64,000 nucleotides of DNA. Origin: Bretschneidera sinensis. Lineage: Eukaryota > Streptophyta > Magnoliopsida > Brassicales > Akaniaceae. Each line of letters begins with the position of its first letter. Position 1 is the first letter of the stretch. The stretch covers positions 76,378,820 through 76,442,819 of the forward strand of contig CM043702.1 of the NCBI GenBank assembly GCA_023935145.1, given 5' to 3'. The translations under genes and the position numbers were made by a program. Shown in pieces: positions 22,600-35,600 of the stretch. The notes below the pieces were generated by a model that was not told the DNA's origin, did not search any database, and was given only the letters and a program-made list of their open reading frames with translations.

Positions 22600-23470
22600 G
22601 CTTTAGTAATTTCACTTGAGTCGGGGACAAAAGATTCTGTGGAATTACCGAGGTGACTCACGGTGGATTTAAGCTTCGGATGTGGTATAGTAGGAGGAAC
22701 TTGACCTGTGTGCTAGACTGAAGTGATCTCCTCTTACTCAGGCTCTTCCAGAATGACTGGTAGGTTTTCTTGGTTACGATCCCCGCTAGGCACCACTGGG
22801 TGACTTGTCCCCAACGCCTCAACGACCTGTTCCAGCCCAAGAGCCGTGACCAAAGCTGACTGGCTCAGTGTCACTTTCGACACCCATAATGGCCTATCAA
22901 AAGAGTTCCCTTCAATGCGCGCTTACCCACTCCCGGCCCATCATGCACACTGTCCGGGAGTTGACAAACAGGCCTAACAAAACTCTATGGTAAACCAGCC
23001 TCAGTGCTCACTTGATCCAAACTTGGCCCATTCTGTGAAGTGTCCACCACATTACACTCGTTGTCTAGACCCAACCTAGAATGCGCGCCCGTGCCATGAA
23101 CCCTATTAGTGTTGCCCAGATCCTCTTGCACAGTGGGCTGTAGACGGCTCATATCTAGAAGACCTACTCGAGCAGAGTCCTCCTTACGCTTCAATCTAGT
23201 CACTAGCCCAGAAGGCTCCTTATCGGACTTGTCCAAACCTGTATCAACCGGTACTTGACTTACATGTCCAAATTGTGCATTTGACTTCGTCTAGGCCTCA
23301 TTAGAAGTATTACACCCAGATCTAAGCCTAGGCCCGGACTCTTTCCGTGGCACACTAATCCGAGATGACGTATCAAGGCCAGAAGCACATTCATTGTCTC
23401 TAGCCGTCCAATCCATAACCGTCAAAATTCTTGTCTCTAAAACCCTAAACCCTAGCATCCCTATCAAGAC
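22600..23470 (-). pseudogene. LINE ORF1 remnant
   Basis: Upstream of ORF2 on the same strand lie broken frames (23569-23291 in part; 23236-22985; 22840-22658) rich in S, T, G and R, as in the C-terminal part of plant LINE ORF1. No gag-like zinc knuckle is visible. Assignment is by position and composition. The right edge against the NOC3 5' leader is not defined. Confidence 0.45.
23440..23455 (+). promoter_or_regulatory. Telo-box upstream of NOC3
   Basis: AAACCCTAAACCCTAG, a double telo-box, lies 60-75 bp before the NOC3 ATG. In plants this motif is common in promoters and leaders of genes for ribosomal proteins and ribosome assembly, which fits NOC3. TGGGCC/T-type sites (site II) occur further up at 23025, 23134 and 23205, but inside LINE-like sequence. 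No clear TATA box was found. Confidence 0.55.
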
Positions 23471-23514
23471 AGTACCCGAAGCACATTCATTGCTGTTGCT
23501 TGATTGTGGTGATA

Positions 23515-23681
23515 ATGGGGAAGAGTAAGGAGAAGAAGCAGAGGATAATACTGCCACCGGAACTTCCACCGGAGATAACAGAGGACGAAATCGAGGTTTC
23601 CGATGAAGACTTGCAGTTCGTCCACGAAAATCGAGACTACGCTGGCTTTGTGACTCGCTTAGACACCCACTCTATCACAAA
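23515..23681 (+). CDS. NOC3: NOC3 exon 1
   Basis: Starts at ATG 23515; residues 1-55 and two bases of codon 56. Acidic [10 protein letters not shown] lies at about residue 27. Donor GTCTGT. A TTG 15 bases upstream is in frame but is not needed. Confidence 0.92.
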
Positions 23682-26600
23682 GTCTGTATATTATTCACTT
23701 TTATGTTAATTTGTCTTTATCTTCGATTAATTATAGTAATGGTGCTAAAATAAGTAACGTTATTTTATTTCTGGCATTTGCAGTCATGCTGTTGTTAAGT
23801 CTGTACATTATATCCTAATTTGTTCATTTATATGATTATTGTTATTAATTCTTTGTTTTATTTACCGCGCACACCCAAGGCCGAGCAATAGCATATGTGC
23901 ATATGTTCTCAGACGGGCCAGCATCAGTGCACACATTGGCCGAGCTGGCCAAACCATGTTGTGCACACAATGGCATATGTGCGCACACTCCTCGGACAGC
24001 CCAGCATCAGTGCACATTAGTGCACACTGGCCGAGCATCAGTGCGCACTAGTGTGCACGGCCAATCCATGTTGGGCACACTCAAGGCCGAGCAATGGCAT
24101 ATGTGTGCACTCCTCGGACCGGCCCAGCATCAGTGCACACTAGTGCACACTGGCCGAGCATCAGTGCGCACTAGTGCGCACGGCCAAACTATGTTGCGCA
24201 CACCCAAGGCCGAGCAATGGCATATGTGCGCACACTCCTCGGACGGGCCCAGCATCAGTGCACACAAGTGCACACTGGCCGAGCATCAGTGCACACTAGT
24301 GCGCAGTTATTGTGATGTTAACTTCGGTTTTATTTGTTATGCGTGGAAGTAATTTGGAGGATCAATTTATACATAGAGAACTCATATTTGAACAGATAGC
24401 GACGGTTTGTGTTCCTGTTGATTCAATACAAAATTCAGGGGTTGCTTTATCGTCAGAATGCTTCCTACTCCTAAAATGCCCATTTAACTCAGTCATGCTT
24501 AATTTGAATGACTCGTGTTTGAGAGTTTTTATGTAATTTCTCTCCACTCCCACACACATACATGTCTGTTGTAATGAAGATTGGAATTCAATTTCAGACC
24601 ATTTAGGCGAATTGCATATTCAATTTAGCAACTTGAACAAGTGAAAATGGGAGTTCTGATTTTTTAGGATGTCAATTTGGGTTATATAAAAAGGGGATTT
24701 TATTGCTTCCTGACCATTAAGACTCTCTCTCTATCTCTCTCGCAATTCTGTCTGAAGTAGTTGATCAACTTTGTTGTATGTTGTCAGGCATGTCACTCGC
24801 ATAGCTGATGTGAAAGAAGATGCTTTGGAGGCTTTATATGAGAAGCGGTTACAAAGGAAGGCGAACCAGAAATTAAATGAGAAAAGAGGGCTTGAAGTTG
24901 ATCCTGTTGATGCTCTTCCTGTCAAGACTTTAGATGGCAAACTCTACTATCGGACATGTATAATCTTACCACCTTTTGATTTGACCAAATTTTTTTTTTG
25001 AGAAAGATCTTAACTGTTTGCTGATAATGAATGGCTCATGTTGTTGTTATGTGGTGCAGTACCAAAGACATCAGAAGTATCTGAAAATGGTGAAATTGAA
25101 GATGAAGATGGTGGGGTTGGAAAGGATTCTGTTTTAGACAAAAGCATAATAAAGCTGACAAAAGCAGAAAGGAGGGAAAAGCTTAAAAAGAGTAAAAAAG
25201 AGGCAAAGAGACAAGGGAGAGAGTTGGCTATAACCGAAGAAGTGCAACAAACACCACAAGCAGCAGTGCTGGTATTGTCTGATTCCAATTACTATATATT
25301 CTCATTCTATGATATTGTCAAAAGCTCAAATTAGTATATGCATCTTGGAGCTGAATTGATTAGAAACTGATTAGCCTGAAATTTAAAATTATGTTTTAGA
25401 CGGCAATAGAATCTCAGTTCAGCACAAAAAAAGAAAGCTGTATGCATTTAACTTTCATGTTAATTGCTGACTTGCTTCCCCTTCGGAGTATCATGCTTGA
25501 ACATGAATTATGTACTGACTATGCTTTTATGACTTCTTATTTCTCTTGGTTGTTATGAACTTATTTGATGTATATTTTTTTTATTGTTAAAACCCACATG
25601 CCTCGAAAACCTGTTCACATAGTGGGCAGAGAAGTGTGCTTACCGATGCTTCAAAGCTGGTAGAACCAATGGGTGTGTATCTATAAAGTTAAATATGCTT
25701 TCTTGTCTTTTGTGGAGCTTCAGGTCACTTAAATATTATTTAGTCTCATATAATATTTGTAGTGTTTCAAAGATTTTCCATCAACAATTCTATTAGCTCT
25801 TTTAGTTATTACATCATGTTTTGTTGCACTCGGGCCAGGGACAGACGTAAGGGGGTGCATGCATGGGTGTTCGGCCCCCCAAAGGTTCAAAGAAAGAATT
25901 TTTTCGTAGACATCCTAAACTCCTTTTTTTGACTCTGTAACTGCCCCCCAGCTTCCCCCCCCCATTCCTTCACGTGTTAGGTCCGCATGCCCACTAAAAC
26001 TCACTAGAAAGAACTTAATGGCCTGATGCTTTTTTAACACCCCAAAGAGTCTACGCATTTGTGTACTTTTTATTCTTTTATACAAATATACTGTAAGTAA
26101 TACTAAGAACATATATGGGGAAGTTTGACCCGGGCAAGTGTCTTGGTTGGACAAATACAGAACCAACAAGACTTGGTCCCTTTTGATAATAATACTCCAT
26201 ATTTTATTTAATTGGTTTCAATTGGAATTAATAATGAAAATTTATTTTCTCAACTATACACAAAATGCATATAAACTTTATATATATATAGAAATGTTTT
26301 GGGGGCACTCTCGACTTTATTTATTTTTAAATAGATGCTCTCACATTTTCGCTCCTACTCACACACTTGTCCTTTCTCCCATTACTACTCTCGCTCCTGT
26401 TTCTACTATTGCTAACATCCTACTTATGTGTTAGTTCCATGATAATGATGCATTATTCTAGAGCAAATCATTGAGTCTCCTGTACTTCCTTTCTATTTAA
26501 TTTCACATCACAATTGTTGTCTTTGTTTAGGCGGAGGTGAAAGATGATCTGACAGCTGAAGAAGGATTTGAAAGTAAAAAGCGAAAACTTGCAGAGCTAG

Positions 26601-29600
26601 GAATGGCACTGCTTGCAGATCCAGAATCCAGTATAACATCTCTGAAAGAGATGTTACAAGTCTGCAAAGATGATGATCATTCTATAGTCAAGCCTGGGTT
26701 GTTATCTTTGTTGGCTGTTTTCAAAGACATTATTCCTGGGTAGGACCTATGATTGTATTTTATGGTGCTTTTTGTATGTTTTGTTTACGATAAAATTTTC
26801 TTTTCCTGTATACTTTATTAGACAGTTTTTTATCCTTCTTTTCAATGTCTATGACAGATACCGAATTAGGCTTCCTACTGAAAAGGAGCTGGAGATGAAA
26901 GTTTCCAAGGAAGTTAAAAAGATGAGGTTCTATGAATCAACACTTTTGAATGCATATAAGGTTTGAATTCATACACTTTTTGTGACAAGTCAAATGAATG
27001 AATTTAGAGCCACAATTTCGTATATGATTTCAAGTTTGCTACGGTCTTTATTTCATTCATTACAACCTAAATTCATATACTTTATTACCTGGTTTTTATA
27101 TAATTCTAAATTTTATATTGGCTGTAAATTTAAGAGAACATTGTTCTAGTTTTCTCCGAGACGGATGCATTTTCTAAATCTTTAAGAACTGTTCCTGGAT
27201 GCATTATAGAAGATATGTTTTATTAGTCTGACCATCTTAGGATGAATTGTGAATTACTTTTTCATTTTTGGCATGTTAACAGGCATACCTACAAAAGTTG
27301 CTTGCATTAGAAAAGCAGTCCATATATCATCATGTGGCTGTGCGCTGTCTCTGTACTTTGCTTGATGCAGTTCCCCACTTCAACTTCCGCGAAAGCTTGT
27401 TAGGTGCTGTTGTCAGAAATGTTGGCTCCGCAGATGATATCATAAGGTTTTGACCCTATTTATGATATTTTCTCTTTAGATTGTCATATCTATCAATAGT
27501 CTATAAAGGGTTGTTCCAATTATTAGTATTGTAATGGGAATTTTTGGTATAACTCTAAAGGTGGAGCATATGATCTGACCACAACATGAAGCGTCATGCT
27601 GACATTTGTTAAAATATTATTAAGGAAAGGGAGTGATTGGTTGAAGGGCCAATATAGTTGTTTTAAGTTTAAGCTTGTTAATCATCTTTTAAATTAAGTT
27701 TCAAAGTATAATATTGTATGCACTAGGCTGTTAAGTGATGTTCCTTTATGTGCGGTTTTCTAGAACTATGAAATATCAGCTATGTATTTGATGAAACTTG
27801 TATAAATTTTTCTCTTTTAAGGTCAGTCAATTAGATGATATGATTTCTCTCATTGTTTACATGTGAGACAGTGCAAGCACTTTTTGCAAGTTTTGGAAGT
27901 TATTAAAGGGGTGCTTTGAAAAAAACTGTATGAATATTGTGGCATGAGCTTAGTCTTGACAATGAGGGGGCCTCATATATATACATTTTTTTGCAATGAG
28001 TAAGCCGAACCATGCTTCCACTTTTGACACCATCACAACACCACTACTGTATGATTCAGCTTTTGTGTGATCTCCTGGATATTGTCACCACTATTTAGAC
28101 CAATTGATGTAGGATACGAAGTAGCAGCAAACTTATATGCAGATTAAGGGCTAAAATGCGGAGATTTATTCAAAGGATTTTAGGGTAAAAAACCTGTAAC
28201 TTCGGAATTAAGTATCAATGGCTGCTTATGATGAGTCTGAAAAGACTAATTGTACCAGGGTTTTAGCAGGCTTTTAATCCCAGTCCTCAATAACAACTAA
28301 TTTGCATCTAATCTTTAACATTCCACACACATTAACACTCACATACTAATCCAAAGTTGCATTTCATTTTAATGATAAAAAAGAAGCCGCATACTAATCC
28401 ATGACTACTTAATAAAACTAGAAACATAACTATTGCCCATGAACACTTGTTTTTGATTGGTAAGACCCACACACATACTACTCGAACGTGGGACCTTTGG
28501 GAACCATTGAGCCAAGAGCTCCTCGGCGAGAAACAAAAGACATTAAAAGACTAGTTAAACAACTTCCTGGTTTGGAGAAATCTCGATTCCGATGATAAAA
28601 CCTTGACAACTTCAGTCTATATATCTAGATCAACGTTCTTCAAATCATCTTTTTGATCTATTTACTTCCTCTAGTTGCCTTACTCGACCCTCCTATCGTT
28701 TATACTTGGTCCTCCTTGACTTCACTTCTTTGACATCTAAAACATTATTAATAGCATCTGGTTGTCCAATTGGAAATTGATGAACATGTATAGCAACTGC
28801 TGCCACGCCATTATCAAGCTCCTCAAATGAGTGTAAATCAGAAACATTAAATTGAGCTGATTTGTATTCAAGTGGCAGCTCTATCAAATAGGCATTTAAA
28901 CGATTTTCTTCAGCACTCTACATGGTCTGAACTTTCTAAATTTGTGATTAGTACTACTAATAATTTTTTTTTTTTTATTATGATTGGGCTGATTTGTAAG
29001 TTGGGTGGCAGCTCTATCAAATAGGCATTTGAACTGATTTTCTTCAGCGCTCTATGTGGTCTGAATTTCCTTGGTTTAAGTTTGTAATAAGTACCACTAA
29101 TAAAAAGTTGTGATAAGTACCTTTAGTGAACCTTCCTTGTCTTAACTGCACAAGTACCAAGACACCTTCAATGTCCTTGACTTGTCGCTGTTGATTGGCA
29201 GTTTGTATATTTTCAAACTTGAGGGATGTAATTGTATTTTCATCATATTTACAGGGATACTTTTGTAATTTACCCTTTACTGTGCTGCTATTTCCATGCA
29301 TATGCAGCTTTGACTCTTCTTCACCTTATACTGCCTTTGTTTCTCTGTTTACCACTCTACTCACGACTCCTATCATCTCTTTTCATTGATCAGTATCGCC
29401 TTTGCCATTATATCTTGCCTTGCCTATCCTGTGAGCGAAATTTCTTTTTTCATTCTTCTTGTCTTTATTTTGAATTTGTAAAATTAATTATATAAGCTTT
29501 AATTTGGAATATATTGTCTATGTTGGTCAGTTTCTTTTCTCCTACTAAATTGTCTGCTACTTGTTGACAGGAGACTTTGTTGTACTACTATTAAGTCTCT

Positions 29601-32600
29601 CTTTACCAATGAGGGGAAGCATGGTGGTGAAGCTACTGTGGAGGCTGTGCGATTGATAGCAGATCATGTCAAAGCCCACAATTGTCAATTGCATCCTGAT
29701 TCTATTGAGGTATTTGATGTCGAACCACCCCTCGCCCAAACCAAAGAAAAAAAAATTGCAATGTGTTTCATGCACTCCTGAGCTTGGCTAAATCAGTTGG
29801 TATAGCACTCTAGTTTAACATACATGTGGACGAGTTAGAACAATACTTTTTTGTTTCTCCTTAACACTGAAGACTATTAATTGAATGGGGCAGATCATAG
29901 TTACAATTCGGATTGCATGATCTGATTTGTGGTTTATTTGTGCACGGGATCACTAAAATTGATGATCACATATTTCCTTTACTATTTGCAAGCATCCATG
30001 ACTAATTAGCTCACTTAAAATTGGTAAATCATAAATGATTTATAGTTTATAGACGAATTGAACGGTGTTTATGATTTCAAGTTTACTGGTTGTCTAAACC
30101 CATATATATATATATATATATAAAATTAGTGTTTGCAACTTGTTAGCATTAAAATATATTCTTAGATACTCGTTATCTTTACTTTCATGTGTTTATATGC
30201 ATACATATATCACAAATCTAAACCTACCCACATCATATTGTCCATTGGGAAGGTAATGTAGCATGATTTTTGTTAATAATTGATGGTTTGTCATATTGAT
30301 CTTGTCTACAATGAATAAATGTTTACAAATTAATCTCAAGTCCTTCGCTTTTGAGATTTTCTCGCCAGCCATTTGGATTGTCGAGAGAAGTAATGGTCAG
30401 GTTAGAGCGGTATGAATGGGTTATGATGGATTTGAGATGGCTGATTCGGTGTGTTGATGTGGCAAAGGTTGAGTCATACAGTTCCTTCTTTTATCGTTTT
30501 AGGATCCTTATAAAGCTATGACTTTCCAGAAATGCTAAAATAGATGGGGAAATTTTTTAGCTTTAGCATAGTTTCATGGGGTAGAAAGGAACGGTTTGGT
30601 TTGTATCCCTGAAGGCTTTAACTTCGTTTATGTTCTGCAAGCTATGACTTTCCAGAAATGGAAAAATAGATGGGGAAATTCTTTAGCTTTGGCAGAGTTT
30701 CATGGGGTAGAAAGGAAATGTTTGGTCTGTATCCCGGAAGGCTTTAACTTCGTTTATGCTCTGTGGCTGTATTGCTTAGGGAGCAAGAATGATCCAAAGA
30801 AATGGAATGAAGCGTTCTAGTTTGAGAGGCGAATGTAAAGGGTCAATAATGAGAACCACGGTGATCAGATTGGAGGACCATGGAGGAGGAAAACTGTTAC
30901 AGGTCCATGGAGGAGAAGAACAGCTTGTGTGAGCTTCAATCACCAATATAATGTGAGGAGAATTATGGCGGTACTCGAGAGTAGTTTCAGGAAAGAATCA
31001 GTTAAGATAATTGTAGGAATACTCGAATCTCAAATCAGTCAAATCATAATGTATCATTCTTAAAACCAATGCTGGAAAGATGAGATTTGATTCCAAGACA
31101 GATCATAAACTGGTCTATTATTAGCTAAAGTCTGTAATTGGGCCTCGTGCTGAAAACATGCTAGAAATGAGGGGAAGTTAAAGGCAGCTCATTTTCACTA
31201 AGCCTACTAATCAAACTGAGCCAATACCGGGGCAGCTAATCAATACAAATAGGTGTGGGCCTTAACCATGAGCTCTGGTCCTATCCTTTTATTGACCAGA
31301 ACCGTTACATAAAAAAAGGTCATCAACCTACTTATGGAAAGGCATTTGAGTCATTTTCTGCACTGAAAGGTTCTAACTGCTGTAAATAGCCACTGTGTCA
31401 GCTCAAGATCTGGAAGTCAAGCTTGATTTGGATGATCCAGCTTTCATTTTCGTGACTTTGTGGGGTGGTTTAAAGTTAGGAATATTGAAACATCCTTTCA
31501 AGGTTTTCACTTCAAACTTGCAAAATCATGGCGATCATCTGGTGATGGTTGAGGGTGATTTGATTGAGGTTGTGCGCAAGGTTGGGGGACAAAACTCAGT
31601 GTTCTGTGCCAACCTAGGTGCATTCATTCGTTAATAAAAGTTCTGGTACAAATAGTGGTTACTAACATGGCATAGATGCCTTTGTTTTTTTCCCAACATG
31701 CCTTGGATTAGGAAAGAGTCCAATCTCAACTGGAAGTGCTGAGGTTTCTCTAGAAGGTTTATGGGATTGCAAAATCAATGGTTGGTGGGTCCAGGTGTCC
31801 AGATGTCATAAATGTAAGGGAAATTGCACTTGGCCTTGATATGAATGTTGCACAAGGGAGTTGTTTGATACACTGTCTGGCTTTACTGATTCAAATGACC
31901 GTGATGATGATGAGTAGGACTATTCTTCATCGTTATGGTAATCATATTCATATTCATATCTCTTGATTGAATAGCTAAGGAATAGACTAGACAAGGTGAA
32001 CATGCAAATACTATACAAGATGAATATGATTCTGTCGGTATCTTCTGGTTCATCCGGTATTAATACCATTGAGAATGAAGATGTCACGTGCAATTAGCAG
32101 GTTGACAAGAGAGACATGCTGGAGAATACTTCTCCAATTTCATGTTATTCCTTTTGCTTCTACATCATCAATTATTCCAAATTCTTTTTCTCTGAGCTCT
32201 AATATTGTTTTAGAGCTACCTGTGCCTATCAAGAACATATAGAGACTCGTATTGATGTAGGCTCTATGGACTTGGTAGTTAGTCGAGAGTACCTTGTGTC
32301 TTCATGGCATGACAAGGGTAATACTCGTTGAATAATATCCGGACGCATAAACAGTTGGTGCAACAGATTTTCGTCACTTCAACTTTTGAGCAATGACAAT
32401 TGTTGACAGTAGGTTTTTTTTTTTTTTTTTTTTCCTTTTCTTCCTTAGAAACTTGTGCTTGCAACCTGCCATTTATTCCCTCTAATATCTTTCATTATGA
32501 TAAGAATATTTCTTTACTAACATATTATCATAGATACTTATAATAATACAAGTATCCCCATACTCATCCTAACTTTTGTACCTTATCCCCGTGTCCTGAA

Positions 32601-35600
32601 TTATCAAAATTAGGCACGTCGGATAGCTAGATATGTGTTCAAATGGGGCACGGATCTCTAGTCCATGTAATAGAGGATGCAAGTACTAACTCTAGTTTCT
32701 CACCCACTCTAGTGGTAGAAAATATTGTGGCTGAATTACATTTGTGCCATGGGGTGGTCGGTTAGGATGGAAATGTTATGACTATTAACTTGCTAGGGAG
32801 TGAGAGGGACAACCAAGATACTCAATCCCTTTTAGATGAGCGGCGTTGATTTTGTGAATCCTCATGGGAGGAAATGAGGGTTGGGAAGGGAGCAAGATGG
32901 GTAAGAGTATATGTAGGGAGTTGCATAGACTTTCTACGCCCCTATTAATTATGATGGAGGTGGGGGTAAAAGTGTGACATGTTGAGGTTAGTTACCTGTA
33001 ATGTTCAACGCTTAGTAGGTAGAGCTAAGAAGGTTACTTTTGATGAACAAGATAAGAGGGTTATTAAAGAGTTGGTTTGTAGGGCTCTCCTGATGTACCG
33101 GTGATTCAAGAATTTAAATTGGAAATAATGGATGATTCTTTGCTATGAGTGTTTAGGAGTTCAGGTTCAAAGACTGGGCGTCCTTTCCTTATATTGGGTC
33201 TTCAGAGGGTATTATCATCATACGACATACTAAAGTTGGTAGGTTGCATGATTGTGTTAATGGTTATCTCTTTATTTGTCCTCGAGTTTTCTGCTTTTGG
33301 AGAGTGGTGGGTCACTTTTGGTTATGGCCCTAATCGGTTTAGATAGAGATCTTCTTTTCTGAGGAGTTGTCGAACCTATTTAGTTTGTGTGTCCACATTG
33401 GTGTATACGAGGGGGATATTATGTTATAGAACTTTGGTTGAGAAGTGGGTGGTTGTAGAGTGATGGGTGGTATGAGGGATATTGATTCTTTTATTAGGGA
33501 TTATGGCATCAGGGAGATTCCTTTTTCTAATGGCCAATTAAGTTGGAAACTTTTCGAGAGCATGTTGTCTCCACTGTACTGTTAGGTTTCTGTTTACAAA
33601 TGAATGGGAGGATAGTTTTCCTAATTTTGTACGAGGTTTTGTCTAGGTCTTTTTCATCACTTTCTTGTTATTCTTGAGTCCAATGCCTACCCTTTGAACG
33701 GGGGCTTACTTGCTCGTCATTCTTTCCAGAGTTGTTTGAAGGGTGGACTAAATGTGTGGTGCAGGGATGGGAAGGTTTTATGTTTATGAAGAAGTTGAAA
33801 TTTTTAAAGGATAAGGTGAATATATGGAATAGAGAGGTTTTTTCTGATATCAGAGATAGTAAAGTGAGTGAATATATATAGTATTGGGGAGTCTAGTTCT
33901 TTGAATGATGACCAACAAGCTAAGCGAGCTAAGTTGAAGAATGATTTAGGAGCAAGTTTTAATGAGGATAATAGTCTCGTGTGAAATGGGTTAGAGCAAA
34001 AGATTATAATACTTGTTTGCTCCATAGGGTGGCTAATGGTAGGAGGAAGAGTTCCATTAAGAATTTCAAGCTAGACTCTAGAGTTATTTGGGATCAATAG
34101 TTGATTGGAACGGAAATTATTTAGGGATTTGTATGGGGATGAGCTTCGAGTTACGCCTCTGGTGGATGGGATGCATTGGAGCCCTATTTCTGGCGATAGG
34201 GCTCAGTGGTTAGAGTAGCCTTGTGATGAGGATGAGGTAAAGGCTTCTATTTTGACATAGATAAAGATAAGGCAAGGGGCCTAGATAGTTATAGCCTTTC
34301 ATTAGGATACTTGGTAGGTTCTCAAAGATGATCTTATGAGGTTTTTCTTCATCAGTTTTTTTTTTCGTCCTTAGAAAAGATCGTTCATCATAGTGAAGGA
34401 CTATAGGCCCACTAGTTTTGTTACTAGTCTCTATAAGATCTTGACTAAGGTGCTTTCATGTTACTAGTCTCTATAAGATCTTGACTAAGGTGCTTTCAAG
34501 GAGGCTTTGGGAGGTTTTGACTGGTACGATCTCTTATTTACAGAGTGCTTTTTTCCAGGTAAACTAACTAATTTTAGATGCTACTCTAGTTGCTAATGAA
34601 GTGGTAGATGACCTGAAAATGAGGGGCGGTGGAGTTATTGATCTTAAAATGGATAAATAAAAAGCATATGATAGGGTTAATTGGGGTTTTCTTGATATGG
34701 TGTTGTCCTAATTGATGGTAGTGATTGTCAATGGTAATCCTAAGTCTTGGTTTGATGCTTCTACTTGTAAAAAAAAGGTCTTGGTTTGATGATTCTATAG
34801 GGTTTTGGCAGGGTGATCTGCTCTCCCTATTTTCGTTCACTGTCGTGGTTGATGTGTTAAGTAGAATGGTGATTTGTGCTCAAGATTTAAAAGTAATTCA
34901 GGGTCTTAAGGTAGGGAGGAAGGGTTTTGAGACTTCACATATACAGTTTGCTAATGATACTATTTTCTTTTTCGATATTGAATTGACTAAGTTTAAGAAG
35001 GTTCTTTCCTTATTAAAGATCTTTGAGATAGTTTTTGTGCTTAAAATTAATAAGGCTAAAGAGTGGTGTTACAGGGATTAATGTGGGGAGGGAGGTGCTG
35101 AATGCGTTCAGCGGTGTAGCTGGTAGTCTTGTGCTTTTTTTTATTGATCAGGGTTGTCCTGTGCTTTATTGGCCCTTGGCTTATTTAGGTCTTCCCTTGG
35201 GGGTAACCCTAGATTTACTTCTCTTGTGATCATGTTGTTGAGTGGGTGGGTAAACACCTTGAGGGTTGGAAAAGACTTATTCACTTTTGTCTTTCTAGTA
35301 TCGTTCTTTACTTTATGTCTTTGTTCAGGATTCCTGTTTGGGTTTCCTTAAAAAAAAGGATTCCTGTTGGGTTGCTGCGAGGTTAGAATGAATGATGACT
35401 TCTTATGGTCAAGTATTTATGATGGTAAACAAAGTCATTTGGTGAATTGGGAGAATGTTAGTAGTTCGATGACGTTTTTGGTCTAGGTTGTTGGAAATTG
35501 GTAGTGGATGTTTTATATAGAATCAATCTTCTCCCTATAGCATAAGGTATTCAAGAGTCAGCATGGAATATAATAGAATGAGTGGGATTCTAGAGAAGGT

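Larger units (their letters stand above)
13205..23470 (-). mobile_element. Plant L1-type LINE, split by a gypsy element
   Basis: Read on the minus strand, ORF1-like sequence (about 23470-22600), endonuclease (22375-21599), a 5.9-kb gypsy insertion (21598-15733), then RT and the zf-RVT region (15732-13205). The LINE frame can be followed across the gypsy insertion, so it is the older. The 3' end with its poly(A) is missing because the Sirevirus-like LTR abuts at 13204. Several frame breaks show it is dead. The 5' end is close to the NOC3 start at 23515 and its edge is uncertain. Confidence 0.8.

Noticed and set aside
22900..23240. Minus-strand gene upstream of NOC3 forming a divergent pair
   Set aside because: The frames are broken and continue into LINE ORF2 on the same strand, so they are better read as LINE ORF1.
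23897..24352. 151-codon frame in NOC3 intron 1
   Set aside because: Produced by the 123-bp minisatellite, whose unit is a multiple of three. It sits in an intron of a well-supported gene.
25848..25960. G- and C-run block in NOC3 intron 3 as a transposon end
   Set aside because: Resembles pieces of known plant elements, but no partner end, duplication or coding motif could be located.
28478..28514. Possible SINE on the minus strand (A box-like GGCTCAATGGT and B box-like ACGTTCGAGTA)
   Set aside because: The boxes are only about 14 bases apart, against roughly 30 or more expected, and no tail or target duplication was found.
29781..29823. tRNA-like text (GGCTAAATCAGTTGGTATAG), resembling a tRNA A box
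   Set aside because: No B box, no cloverleaf and no CCA-adjacent stem could be drawn. At most a worn SINE head.
32415..32435. Run of T as the poly(A) tail of a minus-strand retroposon
   Set aside because: No target duplication or element body could be tied to it, and it lies inside the sense-strand LINE ORF1-like region.
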